DNA of 64,000 bases from Earliella scabrosa (lineage: Eukaryota > Basidiomycota > Agaricomycetes > Polyporales > Polyporaceae). The notes under the pieces are model-generated. The model saw only the letters and a program-made list of their open reading frames with translations. It was not told the origin of the DNA and made no database searches. Shown here in pieces: positions 34,745 to 45,657 of this stretch. A program made the translations under genes and the position numbers. The stretch lies in assembly GCA_022605405.1 (NCBI GenBank), contig JABYQQ010000006.1, positions 2,418,001 to 2,482,000 of the forward strand. The letters are read 5' to 3'. The first letter of the stretch is position 1, and each line of letters opens with the position of its first letter.

Positions 34745-35290
34745 ATGTCCCTCACCATGCACGCGCCGCGCCGCAAGACTTGCCAGGCCCTCCTTCCCAA
34801 TGGTGTGACACCCTGCAGCGTGAGCTTCCGCGGCCGGGGCCGGTACTTCTTCGCGCACCTCGACGAGTGCACGCAGCTCTCGGGCGTGCACAAGGACGCC
34901 GCCGCACGCGCGGACCGCCGACGGCGCACCGGCGAGCTCTCAGTGCGCCAGGTCAGTGCGCTCGCGGCGGGGGAGAGAGAGATAATCATATTTTACAGTG
35001 GCATGAGGCCGGTACGGCCGAAGTTGCCACTGCTACTAAAACTGCTACCTAATGTACTCAAATATGACGGTGTAATGTACACGTACGAGTCGTGGTGATG
35101 TGGGGATGAGCTATGGATACATTGGGTGGCTCGCGGCGGGCACGAGCGTTGGCGCGGGAGAGGGGCGGCGGTGTTGGCTTACCAGGGCTGCTCGAGGACG
35201 AGGAGCAGACGCGGGCGGCGCTGCTTGCGCGCTTCCTGGCGGAGAGTGAGTGCTTGCCTCTCTTCGTCGGAAGGTGCTCTGGCGTGCGTA
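34745..35290 (+). pseudogene. Broken single-module Cys/His-coil family gene (copy of the 41.3-kb gene)
   Basis: Upstream flank and first ~225 coding bases closely match the gene at 41311, but the third motif cysteine is replaced by Phe (YFFAH). After SALAAG a 157-bp insertion (34972-35128), flanked by 12-base direct repeats gctcgcggcggg, introduces stops. Homology resumes at 35141 (lineage of LLEDEEQTRAALLARF) and is lost after about 35,290, before the membrane-anchor exon. It is a decayed duplicate. Confidence 0.8.
34972..35128. mobile_element. 157-bp insertion with hairpin, flanked by 12-bp direct repeats
   Basis: The insertion is AT-richer than its surroundings and absent from the paralogue at 41.3 kb. 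The repeats at 34960-34971 and 35129-35140 are identical, like a target-site duplication. Inside, 34996-35032 can fold into a hairpin (cagtggca and tgccactg around ggccggtacggcc). No long terminal inverted repeats were seen, so its class is unknown. Confidence 0.65.
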
Positions 35291-35386
35291 GCTTACGGGT
35301 TTGGCGTGTGCCGGGAACTTGCGAACCCCTCGTGTGAAATTTGAAATCGGATATGTGAGGTCGGATATGAACGAAAGAAGCCTGTC

Positions 35387-36397
35387 ATGGAACCACGTGC
35401 AGATGGCACTTGGACTTTGTCCGGCCAGTATCCTTCTCCCTCTCCCCTTCCCTCTCTATCTCTCCTCGTAGTAGCGGTCAACGAGGACAATATGCTTCAA
35501 CAGAGTCTCTTTACAGTGTCTGGCCCTTCTCCGAGGGAGAACGACCCAGTTGTCTCCATCCGGCTCTCAGAGTTACTTACTCAGTATGTGCTCCCCCACA
35601 CCTACCAAGTTCCTACATGTTCTTGAGCTCAATAATCTTTCATTGACTGTAGAGCTAGTATCTCAACCCCAAAAATCTGCTCTACTAGCAGCTGCTAGGA
35701 ATGATTCTTCTACCACTATCCTCAACCACAAACACTTGGATATTGAGGGTGGACGGGTCGGAAGCACTCCGATACAGCACACTAGGCAGGTGAAGGTTGC
35801 GGTGAGTAGCAGAAGTTGAGTCTTCTCCCAGTCATAACTCATGTCCATCCAAGTGTAAACGCTGCCATGATGCCAAACGACCCTGCAAAGGCGGTCGTCC
35901 TTGCAAGAGATGCTTGTACCATGGGGTAGAGGCCGCTTGCGTTGACCACGTCCGCCAGAAACGGTCTCAGAAAGCAAGGGCTCGGAACGCGGGACAAGCC
36001 ATGGACTCCTCTCAATTGAGTCAGCCTGCATCTTCCGAGATAGTGTCTACCGCCCACGGTCTCGGTGGTCCTCAACAGATGGGTACGAGTGAATACCCGG
36101 TGACTGCGATCGGACTGGGTCACGATGGGCCGACTCCGGCTATACAAGGTAATACACATATACTCCCTTCACGCATTGCCGGCTCATATTGACAATATAT
36201 ACCTAGGCCTATCTTCTGGCTACTACAATTACAACATGAACGACATCTTCCTCCCCGCTTATGGCATGGAGTACAGGCTGGACAACCTGAACGCCGGCGC
36301 CTGGAACGAGAACTTGCCAGGCCCCAGCGGGCAGAACTCGAGTGGCAACTTCATGCCTGGGAGCTCCGGCGGAAATTACTATAGCGGCTATCTCTGA
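35387..36397 (+). CDS. Zn2Cys6 (Gal4-type) transcription regulator
   Basis: Clear exons are 35387-35427, a second exon from about 35472 with uncertain end, an exon ending 35801, then 35854-36148 and 36207-36397. The cluster CKRCHDAKRPCKGGRPCKRC plus a sixth cysteine eight residues later fits C-x2-C-x6-C-x5-C-x2-C-x8-C, the fungal binuclear zinc finger that binds DNA in the nucleus. It is split by an intron just before its first cysteine (phase 0). A basic stretch follows (VRQKRSQKARAR), then a Ser/Gln-rich and Asn/Gly/Tyr-rich tail. Unusually, the finger lies in the second half of the protein. The joins between 35517 and 35660 could not be settled because two frames look plausible. Targets are unknown. 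Confidence 0.68.
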
Positions 36398-37239
36398 GTA
36401 CCCTCTATATTCACTCTCCGCGAGAGCTACGTACCACGTCCTCACTAGATATGATCCATGAAATTCTGCTCTCGTGCTCTCGGTCGGTCTAAACATCTCC
36501 ATGTTGCTGTCTTCTGACTCTGGCTGCTCTCTACTTATGTATTCACCTCGCTACTGTCTGTGAAACCAATGTACTCTGTTAATACACCCTCGTCTACAAT
36601 GATTCCTCCGTTCTTGCGCTCAAGGGATTAGTGAGCGTCTACTCCAACGCGACGCGGGTAAGGATCACGAGACCGTGGTTGGCGGATGACGTCACGCGTG
36701 CGGTTTTATTATTTACTCCAAGGGGAGTACATGAGGCGAATACATGACGATCTGTATTCCTCCACGACCAGCGGCGTACACGCTCAGGTGAGCCGCGGGT
36801 CGGTTCCGATATCTGGGAATTCGCGGTGGTCAGATAGTTTCCGACCGGCGCTTCCATACTGGAGCGTTGTGCCCCAGTCATCGAACAGTTATCGGGCAAA
36901 CCGATATTGGAGGGATGTCTAAGCGCCGGCTGCTAAATATCTGCTTGATACCCAGCGCCGCCCCGGCAGATAACTTCCGACCAGATACCCAGGGCGCCCG
37001 GTGCACAGCTGGGCGTGTAAGCCAGCGCGGGCGTCGGTATGTACTAAGTATAAAATATTAGTCGCGGCTCCGGGCTCCGTACCCAACGTCCACGCGCTCG
37101 CATCGGGAAGCGTAACCTGGCAACTCACTCGTGCGTTGAGTGAACTGAGGGATAGCATCTCGAGCAGGGACTGCTGTATACCCTTCCATGCGATACAGGG
37201 TCTAAACACCACGAACGAGGATTCCCCAACCCCCTACAC
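36398..37239. other. Intergenic between the Zn2Cys6 gene and cystathionine gamma-synthase copy 2
   Basis: Contains the MITE-like element listed at 36777-37019; nothing else was recognised. Confidence 0.5.
36777..37019. mobile_element. MITE-like element, copy 1 (~243 bp)
   Basis: It begins TACACGCTCAGGTG and ends CAGCTGGGCGTGTA, so the ends are inverted repeats. Internal parts share cagataacttccgaccagata and its inverse. A second copy of similar length lies at 57235-57475. No coding capacity. A clear target-site duplication was not established. Confidence 0.7.
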
Positions 37240-39383
37240 TCACTCCGCCCTCAATCTCTCCCCCTCCATCTCACCCCGCACGACCTCCTCCGCAGCCTCC
37301 ACCGCCCTCCCCACCCACCTCATCAACGTCTCCCTATCCTCCAGCCCCACACTAATCCTAACAATACCCTCCTCGACGCCCCACCCCGCCGCCCAAGGCA
37401 GCTCCCAATAGTGCGCGAGGATCGTGTACGGGCACGCGAGCGTAAAGTTCGTGCCGAGGCTCGGGCCCTTGGCGCACGGGAGCGCGTCGTAAAACGCGCG
37501 CGATGCCGCCATGGAGACGAACGTGAGCGTGAGCAGCCCGCCGTAGCCCCCGCCGGCGCGCCGGCACCTGTCGTAGTTCTCGGGCGTGATCCATTTGGGG
37601 TAGAATATGTCCTTGATCGCGAGCGGGGGAGTGGCGGGCGCGGTGGACGGGGGCGGGGCGAAGGCGAGGGAGCGCGAGCGGAGGAACTCGCAGACGGCGA
37701 GCGCGTTGGCGTCGATGCGGGCGATGCGCGCGCGGAAGTCGCGAGAGTTGCGCTCCATGTGGATCGCGTCTTCATCAAAGTAGGTGTCTTCGAAGATCGC
37801 GGACAGACGGGCTTTCATGCTGGCATAGTGTCGGCCGTCCGGATTCAACACGAGGCTGCAGACAGCGAGGATTAGCCACACGACGAGATCTTTAGCGTTC
37901 GACGAAGGCAAAGCGGTCCCGAGACGCACCTTCCGCCCATAACGTTCGCCTTTCCGCTGAAGATCTTGCTCAGGCTGGTCACGATGACGTCAACATGCGG
38001 GAGGACGTCGACGTTCGCAAAGTTCCCGATCGTCTCGTCCACGATGATCGGGAAGCCGTATTTGTCCGCGAGCTCTCGCAGTCGAAGAAGGTCAGGAGAG
38101 CGCAACCGCGGGTTCGACGGGAACTCGGTGAAAAGCGCCGAGATGGGCGGGACGGATGGATCTTGTCCAGCACCTCGTTCCAGGACGGACACCAACTCGG
38201 CGAAGTCTTGCTCGTCTCCGCTGCCGTAGAAGTGACAGCCCGGGCCCCACTTCTCCAGAATCTTGACGGTGTCGCAATACGGAAATCTGTGTGCCAGCGC
38301 GTCGGATGGATCAGTACAGCAACATTGACACGGACGAGAACACGTACCCAAAGCATACACTCTTCATTGGCGGGCCGACGCCAAGGATCATCTGATGAGC
38401 GTGCCAGATGGCCGCCATACCACCGGGGAAGAGGAACACATCGCCCTCCTCGACGCGCCGACCGCCTCGTGTGCTCTTTCCTGTAGCACCCTCGGCTCCG
38501 TTTGACACAGAACAGGAAACAGGAGCATCTTGGGAAACCAGCTCCGCTATCCTGCGGCGGATCGTCCGCTTTGCATCCGCGGCTGATTCTAGGAGACCGT
38601 TCTCACCCGGCCGCTCCTCGACGTAATCACAAACAGTATGCGTCGTTGCGGACGATTCTGCAGCAGAATTGCCTTTCTGAGGAACTGCGGGTGCACAAGA
38701 GGGCAAACGACATACTGGAGGGATGTTTGGCGTCCAGGCCGTTCTCATGCGTGCCATGAGGCGAGAAAGAGGAAATGGCGCCGACCTGATATTTGCTCGT
38801 AGAGGTCTCCTCTCCGAGCAGGATCAGGCAGAGGTCTGCGCGGCGGGAGGAGATCCCGAGCCCGGTGTGCATCCAAAACTCCTTCGCGAGCGGTTCCGCG
38901 TCCAGAGGGTAGAAAACGACGTATAGTACCACGGCGGAAGTGGCCCCGTCTTCGGAAGGAGGGCGAATGGTGAAGTCCACGAGACGTACCGAGACCGGGG
39001 ATCCAGCTCGGGTGGAGTGATCGACTAAGAACGCACCGCAGTGCTCTGCAAGCTTGCGAGACGGGCAGAGGAGGGCTCGCTCGTCGCCTACCCCGAACCT
39101 TTGCTCACATATACTAGCAAGCTACATCACGCCGACGATGAGCGTATTTAATGCAGAAATTGGCCTGGACGATGACTAGACACACCTTCCGGACATTCAA
39201 TGGAATGACGAAGCGGGGGTATCCAGAGACCATCGCGTCGATGACCCGCTTCTCACCGGTCATGTAGCCCACGGTGTCCTTCCATGTTGGCAGGGATACG
39301 GAGAGGCAGTGCGGGGTGACTGGAGGCACTGACGAGCCTAACGGACCCTCCTGGCAGTCTTGGACCAGTGTCGTCGTTCCCAT
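37240..39383 (-). CDS. STR2: Cystathionine gamma-synthase (copy 2, possibly frameshifted)
   Basis: Four exons mirror copy 1: 39383-39186, 39121-38348, 38286-37930 and 37855-37240; the first exon has exactly the same length as in copy 1. The PLP core is complete ([56 protein letters not shown]), including the Schiff-base lysine. In exon 2, however, the frame breaks in the variable linker around 38.64-38.73 kb. Removing a 31-nt GT..AG segment restores it and gives 637 residues; otherwise it is a frameshift. Thirty-one nt is very short for an intron, so pseudogene status is open. It diverges from copy 1 throughout, so the duplication is not recent. Confidence 0.75.
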
Positions 39384-41310
39384 GGCTGTGAGAGTAACGA
39401 GAGGTGGAGAGGAGCTGGCGAGGGAGGAATGAGGCGGGGGGACGCATGCTTAGCTTAAGAGCGGAAGCAGAAGAGAGCGAGGAGGACGGGCAAGTCGCCA
39501 TTCAGGGTCAGTGGAGCGCAAAACTCGGCTACAAGCGCCGAACAAGGTTATGCGTGGCATTGTATGCACCTGTCAGCGTCAGCCGGAGAGTCAGACCCTT
39601 GATGCCAGGACGCGGACGTTGTGCATGTTGGCTGCCTATTGCATCCACCGCGCCAAGGCGAGGAATGCTGAACTTCGCGACTAGACTCGAGCCCCAGGTC
39701 GTCTGTTGAGATCGCCCAGACACGTTCGGAGCAATATGGGCATGCGTGTCAGAAGCGGACTTCCCAGACTATTAGTATCGCGCAGGGACGTCGACGAGGT
39801 GCGAACGGAGAGCGTAGAAGGTCTGACGGACGCTGAGCGGACAACGGATAGGATTATCCGCATGCCGCTTGCGGTCACACGTCTGAGGGTACAGCCGGGA
39901 TCGGTCCCATAGCGGCGATACAGCAGCATCGCTACTTGAGGACCAAGGGAGTTTCGGATCAAGCCATGGCGAAATGACATACGATACCTTCGAATTCAGG
40001 AACTTGACCACGAATTTGCTAGATGAATGACAGAACGTCTACGAAGGGGACTCAAGCGGGGAATTGTGGACTTACGCAAGGAATTGTGGACCCACGCGAG
40101 GAATTTTGGACCTTAGTAGATAGTTGACGAACTGCGGCCACTAGTTCGTCCCTGTCCCTCTTGACTACGATTGCCTGGTTCTTGACCCGTTGAAAGTCGG
40201 GCCGCATCAGCAATCCCCCTTTCTCTAAGATCACCGGTCCCTGAGCTCACCGTCGTCCCATCGCTGCTTCACAGCACAGGTGGGTATCGTAGTGTTGACG
40301 CCATGGTCCAGCGCAGCAGCGAGATGTAACAAGCGGCGAGTCTCGTTCTTCCTCATTCTTCACGCTCTTGCCGCTCCATTTCCTCCCTCCACCTGGTCTC
40401 GCTTGATTCTCCCTAACACGCGCAAGAGCTGTGTCCCACAGTGTCGTCTTCCTCGTCCTCATCTTCGACACTATCTTGAACACACAGTTTGGCGTGAGGT
40501 GTGCTGCATGACAGGCAAAACGAAGCACGCACTTTTCCTCGTCCTCCCAACGCCCTCCTTCTCTACTCTGGAGTGGTGCAGCACCTGTCTGCGCTTATCG
40601 ATCCCTCGTCCGGTCTCTCTTTTGCTACAGCACTCTTACTACCAACACAGGGCGTGCCCTCCGGAGTCCGCCTTTCGACCTCGGGTCGCGCTTGGTCACA
40701 ACTTATCCTTGGCTTGAGCTAGGCCCACATCGGTATGTGTGTTGTGAACATAGGCTGAGTCGCAGGATGATCAAGAAAGCAGATAGGTGCAGGCGACAAC
40801 TAAGAGCATCTGCCAAGGCCCAAAGGCCCGGAGTGGGAGAGTGTGAAGTTGTGAACATACACGGTGTGCTCTGCTCTCTATACCTCAAGCGCCCGCGGGC
40901 TTTATACCGAAGTCCGCGCAGCCGAGGACGCGTGTGCGAGAGTGCGACAATGTATTACGCAGCTCAGCTTCAGTCCCAAAGGCGTTCTGTCAGAGAACAT
41001 AACGTGTGCACGTCCACGAGCAAGTCCACCTGAGATCCTTATCCGCTTCGGTCCACAGATACCGGCGCCACGCTCAGCAAACTCACCCCCGCCCTCCTTT
41101 CTTCTCGACCACCACCATCTCGAGCCACCCGCCCCTCCTCACCCTGCGGGGCTCCCCCGTCTCTCCGCTCCTCGTACCTCTTAAGACTCGGATCCCAAGG
41201 CCAAGGCTTCGCACAGCCTGAACGAACCCCCAGCCCGCGCGTCGCGGCAACGACGCCTTCACGACCCCTCACGACTCTGCTCAAGCCTCACACGACGCCC
41301 AAGGCCCACG
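39384..41310. other. Intergenic, no gene seen
   Basis: A 20-bp unit (gcaaggaattgtggacccac) is repeated about three times in tandem near 40056-40115. The stretch 41.10-41.31 kb matches the upstream flank of the broken gene at 34.7 kb. No coding exon was recognised. Confidence 0.5.
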
Positions 41311-42022
41311 ATGTCCCCCACCATGCACGCGCCGCGCCGCAAGACCTGCCAGGCCCTCCTCTTGGACGGCGCGACGCCCTGCAGCGCGAGCTTCCGCGGC
41401 TGGGGCCGGTATTGCCTCGCGCACCTCGACGAGTGCGCGCAGCTCTCGGGCGTGCACAAGGACGCCGCCGCACGCGCGGACCGCGCCCGGCGCACCGGCG
41501 AGCTCTCCGAGCGCCAGGTCCGTGCCCTCGCGGCGGGCACGAACGTCGGCGCGGTCGAGAGGGCGGCGGAGAAGGTGCTGGCTTACCAGAGGCTGCTCGA
41601 GGACGAGGAGCGGGCGCGGGCGGCGCTGCTCGCGCGCTTCCCGGCGGAAAGTGAGTGCTCTCTTTCTTTGTCCTGGTCGGGTGCTCTGGTGTGCATGCGG
41701 TGTGACGGTGTTGACGGGACTGGTGTGTGCTGGCACAGGGGACGGGAGGCTCGAGATGCGCATGAGGCTGGTCGAGGAGAGGAAGGCGGGGTGCGCTGCG
41801 CTGCTCGCGCAGCTGCAGCAGCTCAGGGAGGAGGTTGTTGCGGGTGCTCAGCAGCGGCGCGATCGGCATAGGCCTGGAGATTCTCCGACCCAAGGCGACT
41901 CGGAGAGGCAGCCTCTCGTCTCCCGGCCGCGGCCTTCTCGGGCGCAGAGCGTAAGGTGGTGGTTCGTGCTTGTTGTCTTCCTGGTTGTTGTACTGGTGCG
42001 TACCAGTGCCGTTGTTCTGTGA
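41311..42022 (+). CDS. Single-module Cys/His-coil family protein with C-terminal membrane anchor
   Basis: Two exons, 41311-41650 and 41739-42022, joined in phase 1, give 207 residues. The N-terminus has the family motif C-x10-C-x10-C-x2-H (TCQALL...TPC...RYCLAH), which could bind one zinc ion. A charged helical stretch rich in Ala, Arg and Glu follows, ending LLARFPAE where relatives have HxxFF. Exon 2 continues the helix and ends in a hydrophobic segment, WWFVLVVFLVVVLV, just before the C-terminus, so it could be tail-anchored with the motif in the cytosol. No known family was recognised. A broken duplicate lies at 34.7 kb. The start is supported because the homology to that copy includes the ATG and flank. 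Confidence 0.75.
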
Positions 42023-42379
42023 AGGGAGCTGCGTACTGACGAAGTACTCTATCTGATAGCTGATTTCTGTGTCCATATTGGTCCTCATCTTGGACCGTCT
42101 TGATGTTCGCTTGTGACGTGTAAGTCCTATCCCCGCTACTCTAGCGTATTAACCCTCCTCAAAAACCATAGGTCAATACCTCCACATATTCCTCATCCAA
42201 TTTCCTCGGTCCCTTGTCGTATACCATTGGACTCGCTCAACTCGGACTGGTCGTACCTTCAGTCTCCATCACAGCACGCACACCACTCATCCTGTACCAA
42301 CACTGTCATCGTCACCACTACCGCTTTGCTGCTCTCCATACACCGGTTCGCACTCTTCACCTCATGCTGTACCATGTAC

Positions 42380-42795
42380 GCATAGCACCGCATGTATTAA
42401 CACCTGTTCTACGTTCGTCCGCCTTCGCGCGATGAACACGGCTCCAGTTGGCAGAGGTGACGTGACTACCGCCCCTTAACGGACAAGCTAACCTCTCATA
42501 GGAGTACTGTCGCTCTCTGGGACCACGACGCGACAGCTCGCCCGATCTTAATGTTTCTGATGCCAACATCGACTCCGTATCAGATACTACTACGCACCTT
42601 CCAATCAGCCTTCGCATGTGGTCCAGCCGGCGACCCTTCCATCTCGTCCACCCGCATTCGAACCCGGACATCGTGGAGTGTACGATAAATACTATCGAAC
42701 TGAAACACGACGTGATCCGCACATGAAGAGCCTCGTCGCCGCCAGTACAGAGATTGTGAGACGCATTATGAGATGCCGCGACCGCCGATGCTAAC
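42380..42795 (+). pseudogene. 3' remnant of a tandem unit related to 45.1-45.6 and 48.0-48.2 kb
   Basis: Stretches such as gtgatccgcacatgaagagcctcgt and the run up to the stop of the next gene match 45.1-45.66 kb, at the same position relative to the neighbouring minus-strand gene. It is what is left of an additional copy of the duplicated unit. No frame is intact. Confidence 0.5.
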
Positions 42796-44179
42796 CTATT
42801 TGACCTCCAGTCGAGCAAAATAAACCACTAGTTGAAAGCATCCAACGATCGTCGCGCATCCGACCATCACCATCGACCACTTTGAGAGTTGCAACCACTC
42901 GCACGAGAGGAACGCAAATCCCTGTGGGACATCGGTCAGTCTCATTTCTCAGGTCGTCCAGTTATCGATCCCTGGATCACGTACTAGAAGCGTCACCACA
43001 GCCGCTAGAGCCTCGTAGAAGTGTGCTCTGAAGGACCGCCTCGCTGTATCCAGCTTCGCTTCGAGGTCATGCACGCGACGCTGGTGCTCATGTGCGGCTG
43101 CCAGGAAGGGTTCAAGCGCATGAGCAGATGTTTCTCGCGATCAATCAGCAGGGGATGCCACCGACCCGAACACCGGAACTGCTGCTGATGCTGCTCCTCC
43201 AGTCGCAGGTTGGCGCCGATCGCCGAGGAATATATCCACCACTTGACCATGATGATCGGTCCCGGGACTCCAAGGGTTAGATGCGTCCGTACGGCGTCCC
43301 AGCTCTTCAATGCGGACGACTCGGCTGACCGCAGTCCGATCAAGGACGACCGATGTGCCGCTTTGTGTGAGTGGCAGAATCGCCCGTCTTCAAGGGGATG
43401 TGGGCAGAAGGTGACTTCGCATTGTGTCGAGCCGTGGACGAAGCCAGTGGAAGCACAACCCCTGCCACAGCATAGCGAACGTGATGAGTACTGATGTACA
43501 GCCTTGGCCCTCCTCCGCTCACCTGGATTCCCGTGCATCATCCGAGTCCGAAATCGTGTCTGGGTCCCCTCCGCGCCTACGATCTTCTTGATCTCGCTCG
43601 TCGGCTGAGGCAGCTGGCTCTTCGCCAGGAGTCGGCTCGTCTGGACGCATTTCGAGCGTGCTCTGTCTCTCCCGGAGGTACCGTAGACGCGTCAACGCGA
43701 CACCTCGCTGCTCTATGAAGTCCTCTCGATTTATTAGGGCCACCTCGTCTGGTGGTGGGTCCCGCCCGTCGGCTGCTCGTCCAGAAGTTAACCCCTCCTC
43801 AGTACGAATATATCCACTGAACAAAATGACAGAGCTCACGTGGCCATCGGATGCGGTTTTCAGGAAACTGCCAGCTATACCGGTCCTTGGCCGTCATTGC
43901 GCGATCCAGATACTCAACGTACGTCTCCACCATCTGTATTTCCTTCTCGAGCTGAATACTGGGCCGTGACCGGGAGCGCGTCTCCGAAGGTTTCCACAGT
44001 CGAGACAATGAATTGCCCAAGTTCCCAGCATTCTGGATGACCTCCAGGTATTCGATAAATCCCCGGCCACATGCCTCTTCGTGTGCGGGACAGAGACTCC
44101 ACCGCCAAAGTCCGATCTGAGGGCACCGTCTACCGTCTGTCGGATCTCCGGATAGGCGGGCAGTGCATTGACGCGCCAT
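42796..44179 (-). CDS. Two-module Cys/His-coil family membrane protein
   Basis: Five exons join in phase: 44179-43840, 43775-43523, 43461-43166, 43097-42985 and 42921-42796, giving 375 residues. Module 1 has C-x13-C-x10-C-x2-H (QCTARL...RRC...SLCPAH), then a helical segment with YVEYLDRAM. A linker with GVALTRLRYLRERQ follows. Module 2 has a shortened form (QCEVTFC...RFCHSHKAAHR) and a helical segment ending EEQHQQQF. The last two exons encode a helix and two hydrophobic segments (FYEALAAVVTLLGFAFLSCEW and MVMVGCATIVGCFQLVVYF). Intron phases are 1, 2, 1, 0, identical to its relatives. Its closest relative is the next gene to the right (45.7-47.1 kb). Function unknown; zinc binding is inferred from the residue pattern. 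Confidence 0.75.
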
Positions 44180-44551
44180 GGTGGAATGTAAAGGCAGTCG
44201 TAAGACAAGGAACAGAGGAGGGGATACGCTGAGTGACCACATGGTACGTCGTCGGTTATAAACGACTGTCATGGTCCCGCCTCACACCACGTTGTGTAGG
44301 AGAAACCTCGCGTATTCGAGGCACATTATCAGCGTGCGTGAGTGTACTCAGGCTCCGTCTCGTCAGGCTGTGCCAGCTCATCTCAGGTGTCCAACAGCCT
44401 CATGAATGGCTTGCTGCATACTCGCAGTAGCCTCGTGGTCTGCGCTTCCCTCGATGTATGCTGCGGTAGTCGCCGTCCGCAGAGGTCATTCTTCGTCTTC
44501 CAGCGCTCAGCCATGCAAACTTTGCCATGAGCTTCACCTAGCCGGGGCACT
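44180..44551. other. Divergent promoter region, duplicated at 47.1-47.4 kb
   Basis: Separates the minus-strand gene from the plus-strand remnant. It shares gtgtaggagaaacct and flanking words with the equivalent region at 47.08-47.40 kb, so the whole unit was duplicated. Confidence 0.5.
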
Positions 44552-45190
44552 ATGCTCGATCATCCACTAAGACCTCCTTTGTATTCTCTCATCGCGGATT
44601 GCGGACATCATGATGCGGCGAAGCGCTCCTCTAGGACCTCACCACTCCACATACGCTGGAATGTCCGCGAGGTTCTGTGCCGCGCACGCAGGCGAGTACA
44701 AGATCATGACCGCGGTACACAGAAGGATGTCTCCAAAAGGAAGGAAGCGAGCCGTACTCACCGCAATCGAGAAGGATCGACGGAGCGTGGTTCACGACAC
44801 TATGACCATGCACTGCTTCGGACCTGTATGGGCCGGGGTGAGCACTCATGATCCAGTTCACCCGAGGCCTTTCCGTCTGCTGGGCTCCCTCACCTGGGCC
44901 CACTGGTCGTGCTCTTCATCTCCGTAAGAACATGACACGTCTTGAGCCGCCACGATCGCTGTCATGCTTTCTATGTACCTGTCGCTCTGGCGCTGGCACT
45001 GTTGGGGGTGGTGCTGCAGCTGCAGCACCATTGACGCATAGAACCGTATGTCACAACAACTGTCCAACGTTAACGTTCATCTGGTCGTGTGTTCCTTGCA
45101 CGAATCGACGCGGCTCCAGTGCGCACTGGGGAAGATGTGATTCATTCCCCGTGAACTGACAAGCCAACACTTCACAGGAATCATTGATCA
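44552..45190 (+). pseudogene. Decayed plus-strand Cys/His-coil family gene
   Basis: It retains RFCAAHAGEYK, the C-x2-H-x3-EY part of the family motif, but the first two cysteines are lost, apparently through a small deletion. Frames shift before the hydrophobic 3' part (near 44900-45020). It matches the remnant at 47.4-48.1 kb in order and orientation. It probably encodes nothing now. Confidence 0.5.
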
Positions 45191-45657
45191 TGACTCTCCA
45201 TCACGACACCTCTGCGGGGAAAAGAAGCAGAGGACTTGTTGAAAGTGGCATGTACCGTCGATGATCTATTGTTCCGTTCCAGGACTTCGTCAAGGCCCCG
45301 CGGTATCGTGAGCGGCTGACCAACTATGCACAACGTCGCAGAGTGATCCTACATAATTATCGTTGATAGTGTCTCTCTAGATCTCGCCCGGCTAGACCTT
45401 AGAGCAACTGATGACTTCTCGTTCTTGCTGGTGTTGCTGCACCGATAATGTAATACATTGCAGGGTCGCCTCCCCCATAGTCATGATGCTGCCGCCCACC
45501 CGGGTTCCGCCAGAGGAGATTGTGACATAAATATTGTCGAACTGGACCACGCCGTGATCCGCACATGAAGAGCCTCGTCGCCGCCCGTCCAGATGCGAGC
45601 CTGACGAGAGAATGTGAGCCTGACGTATTATGAGATGTCGTGACTGTCGATGCTAAC

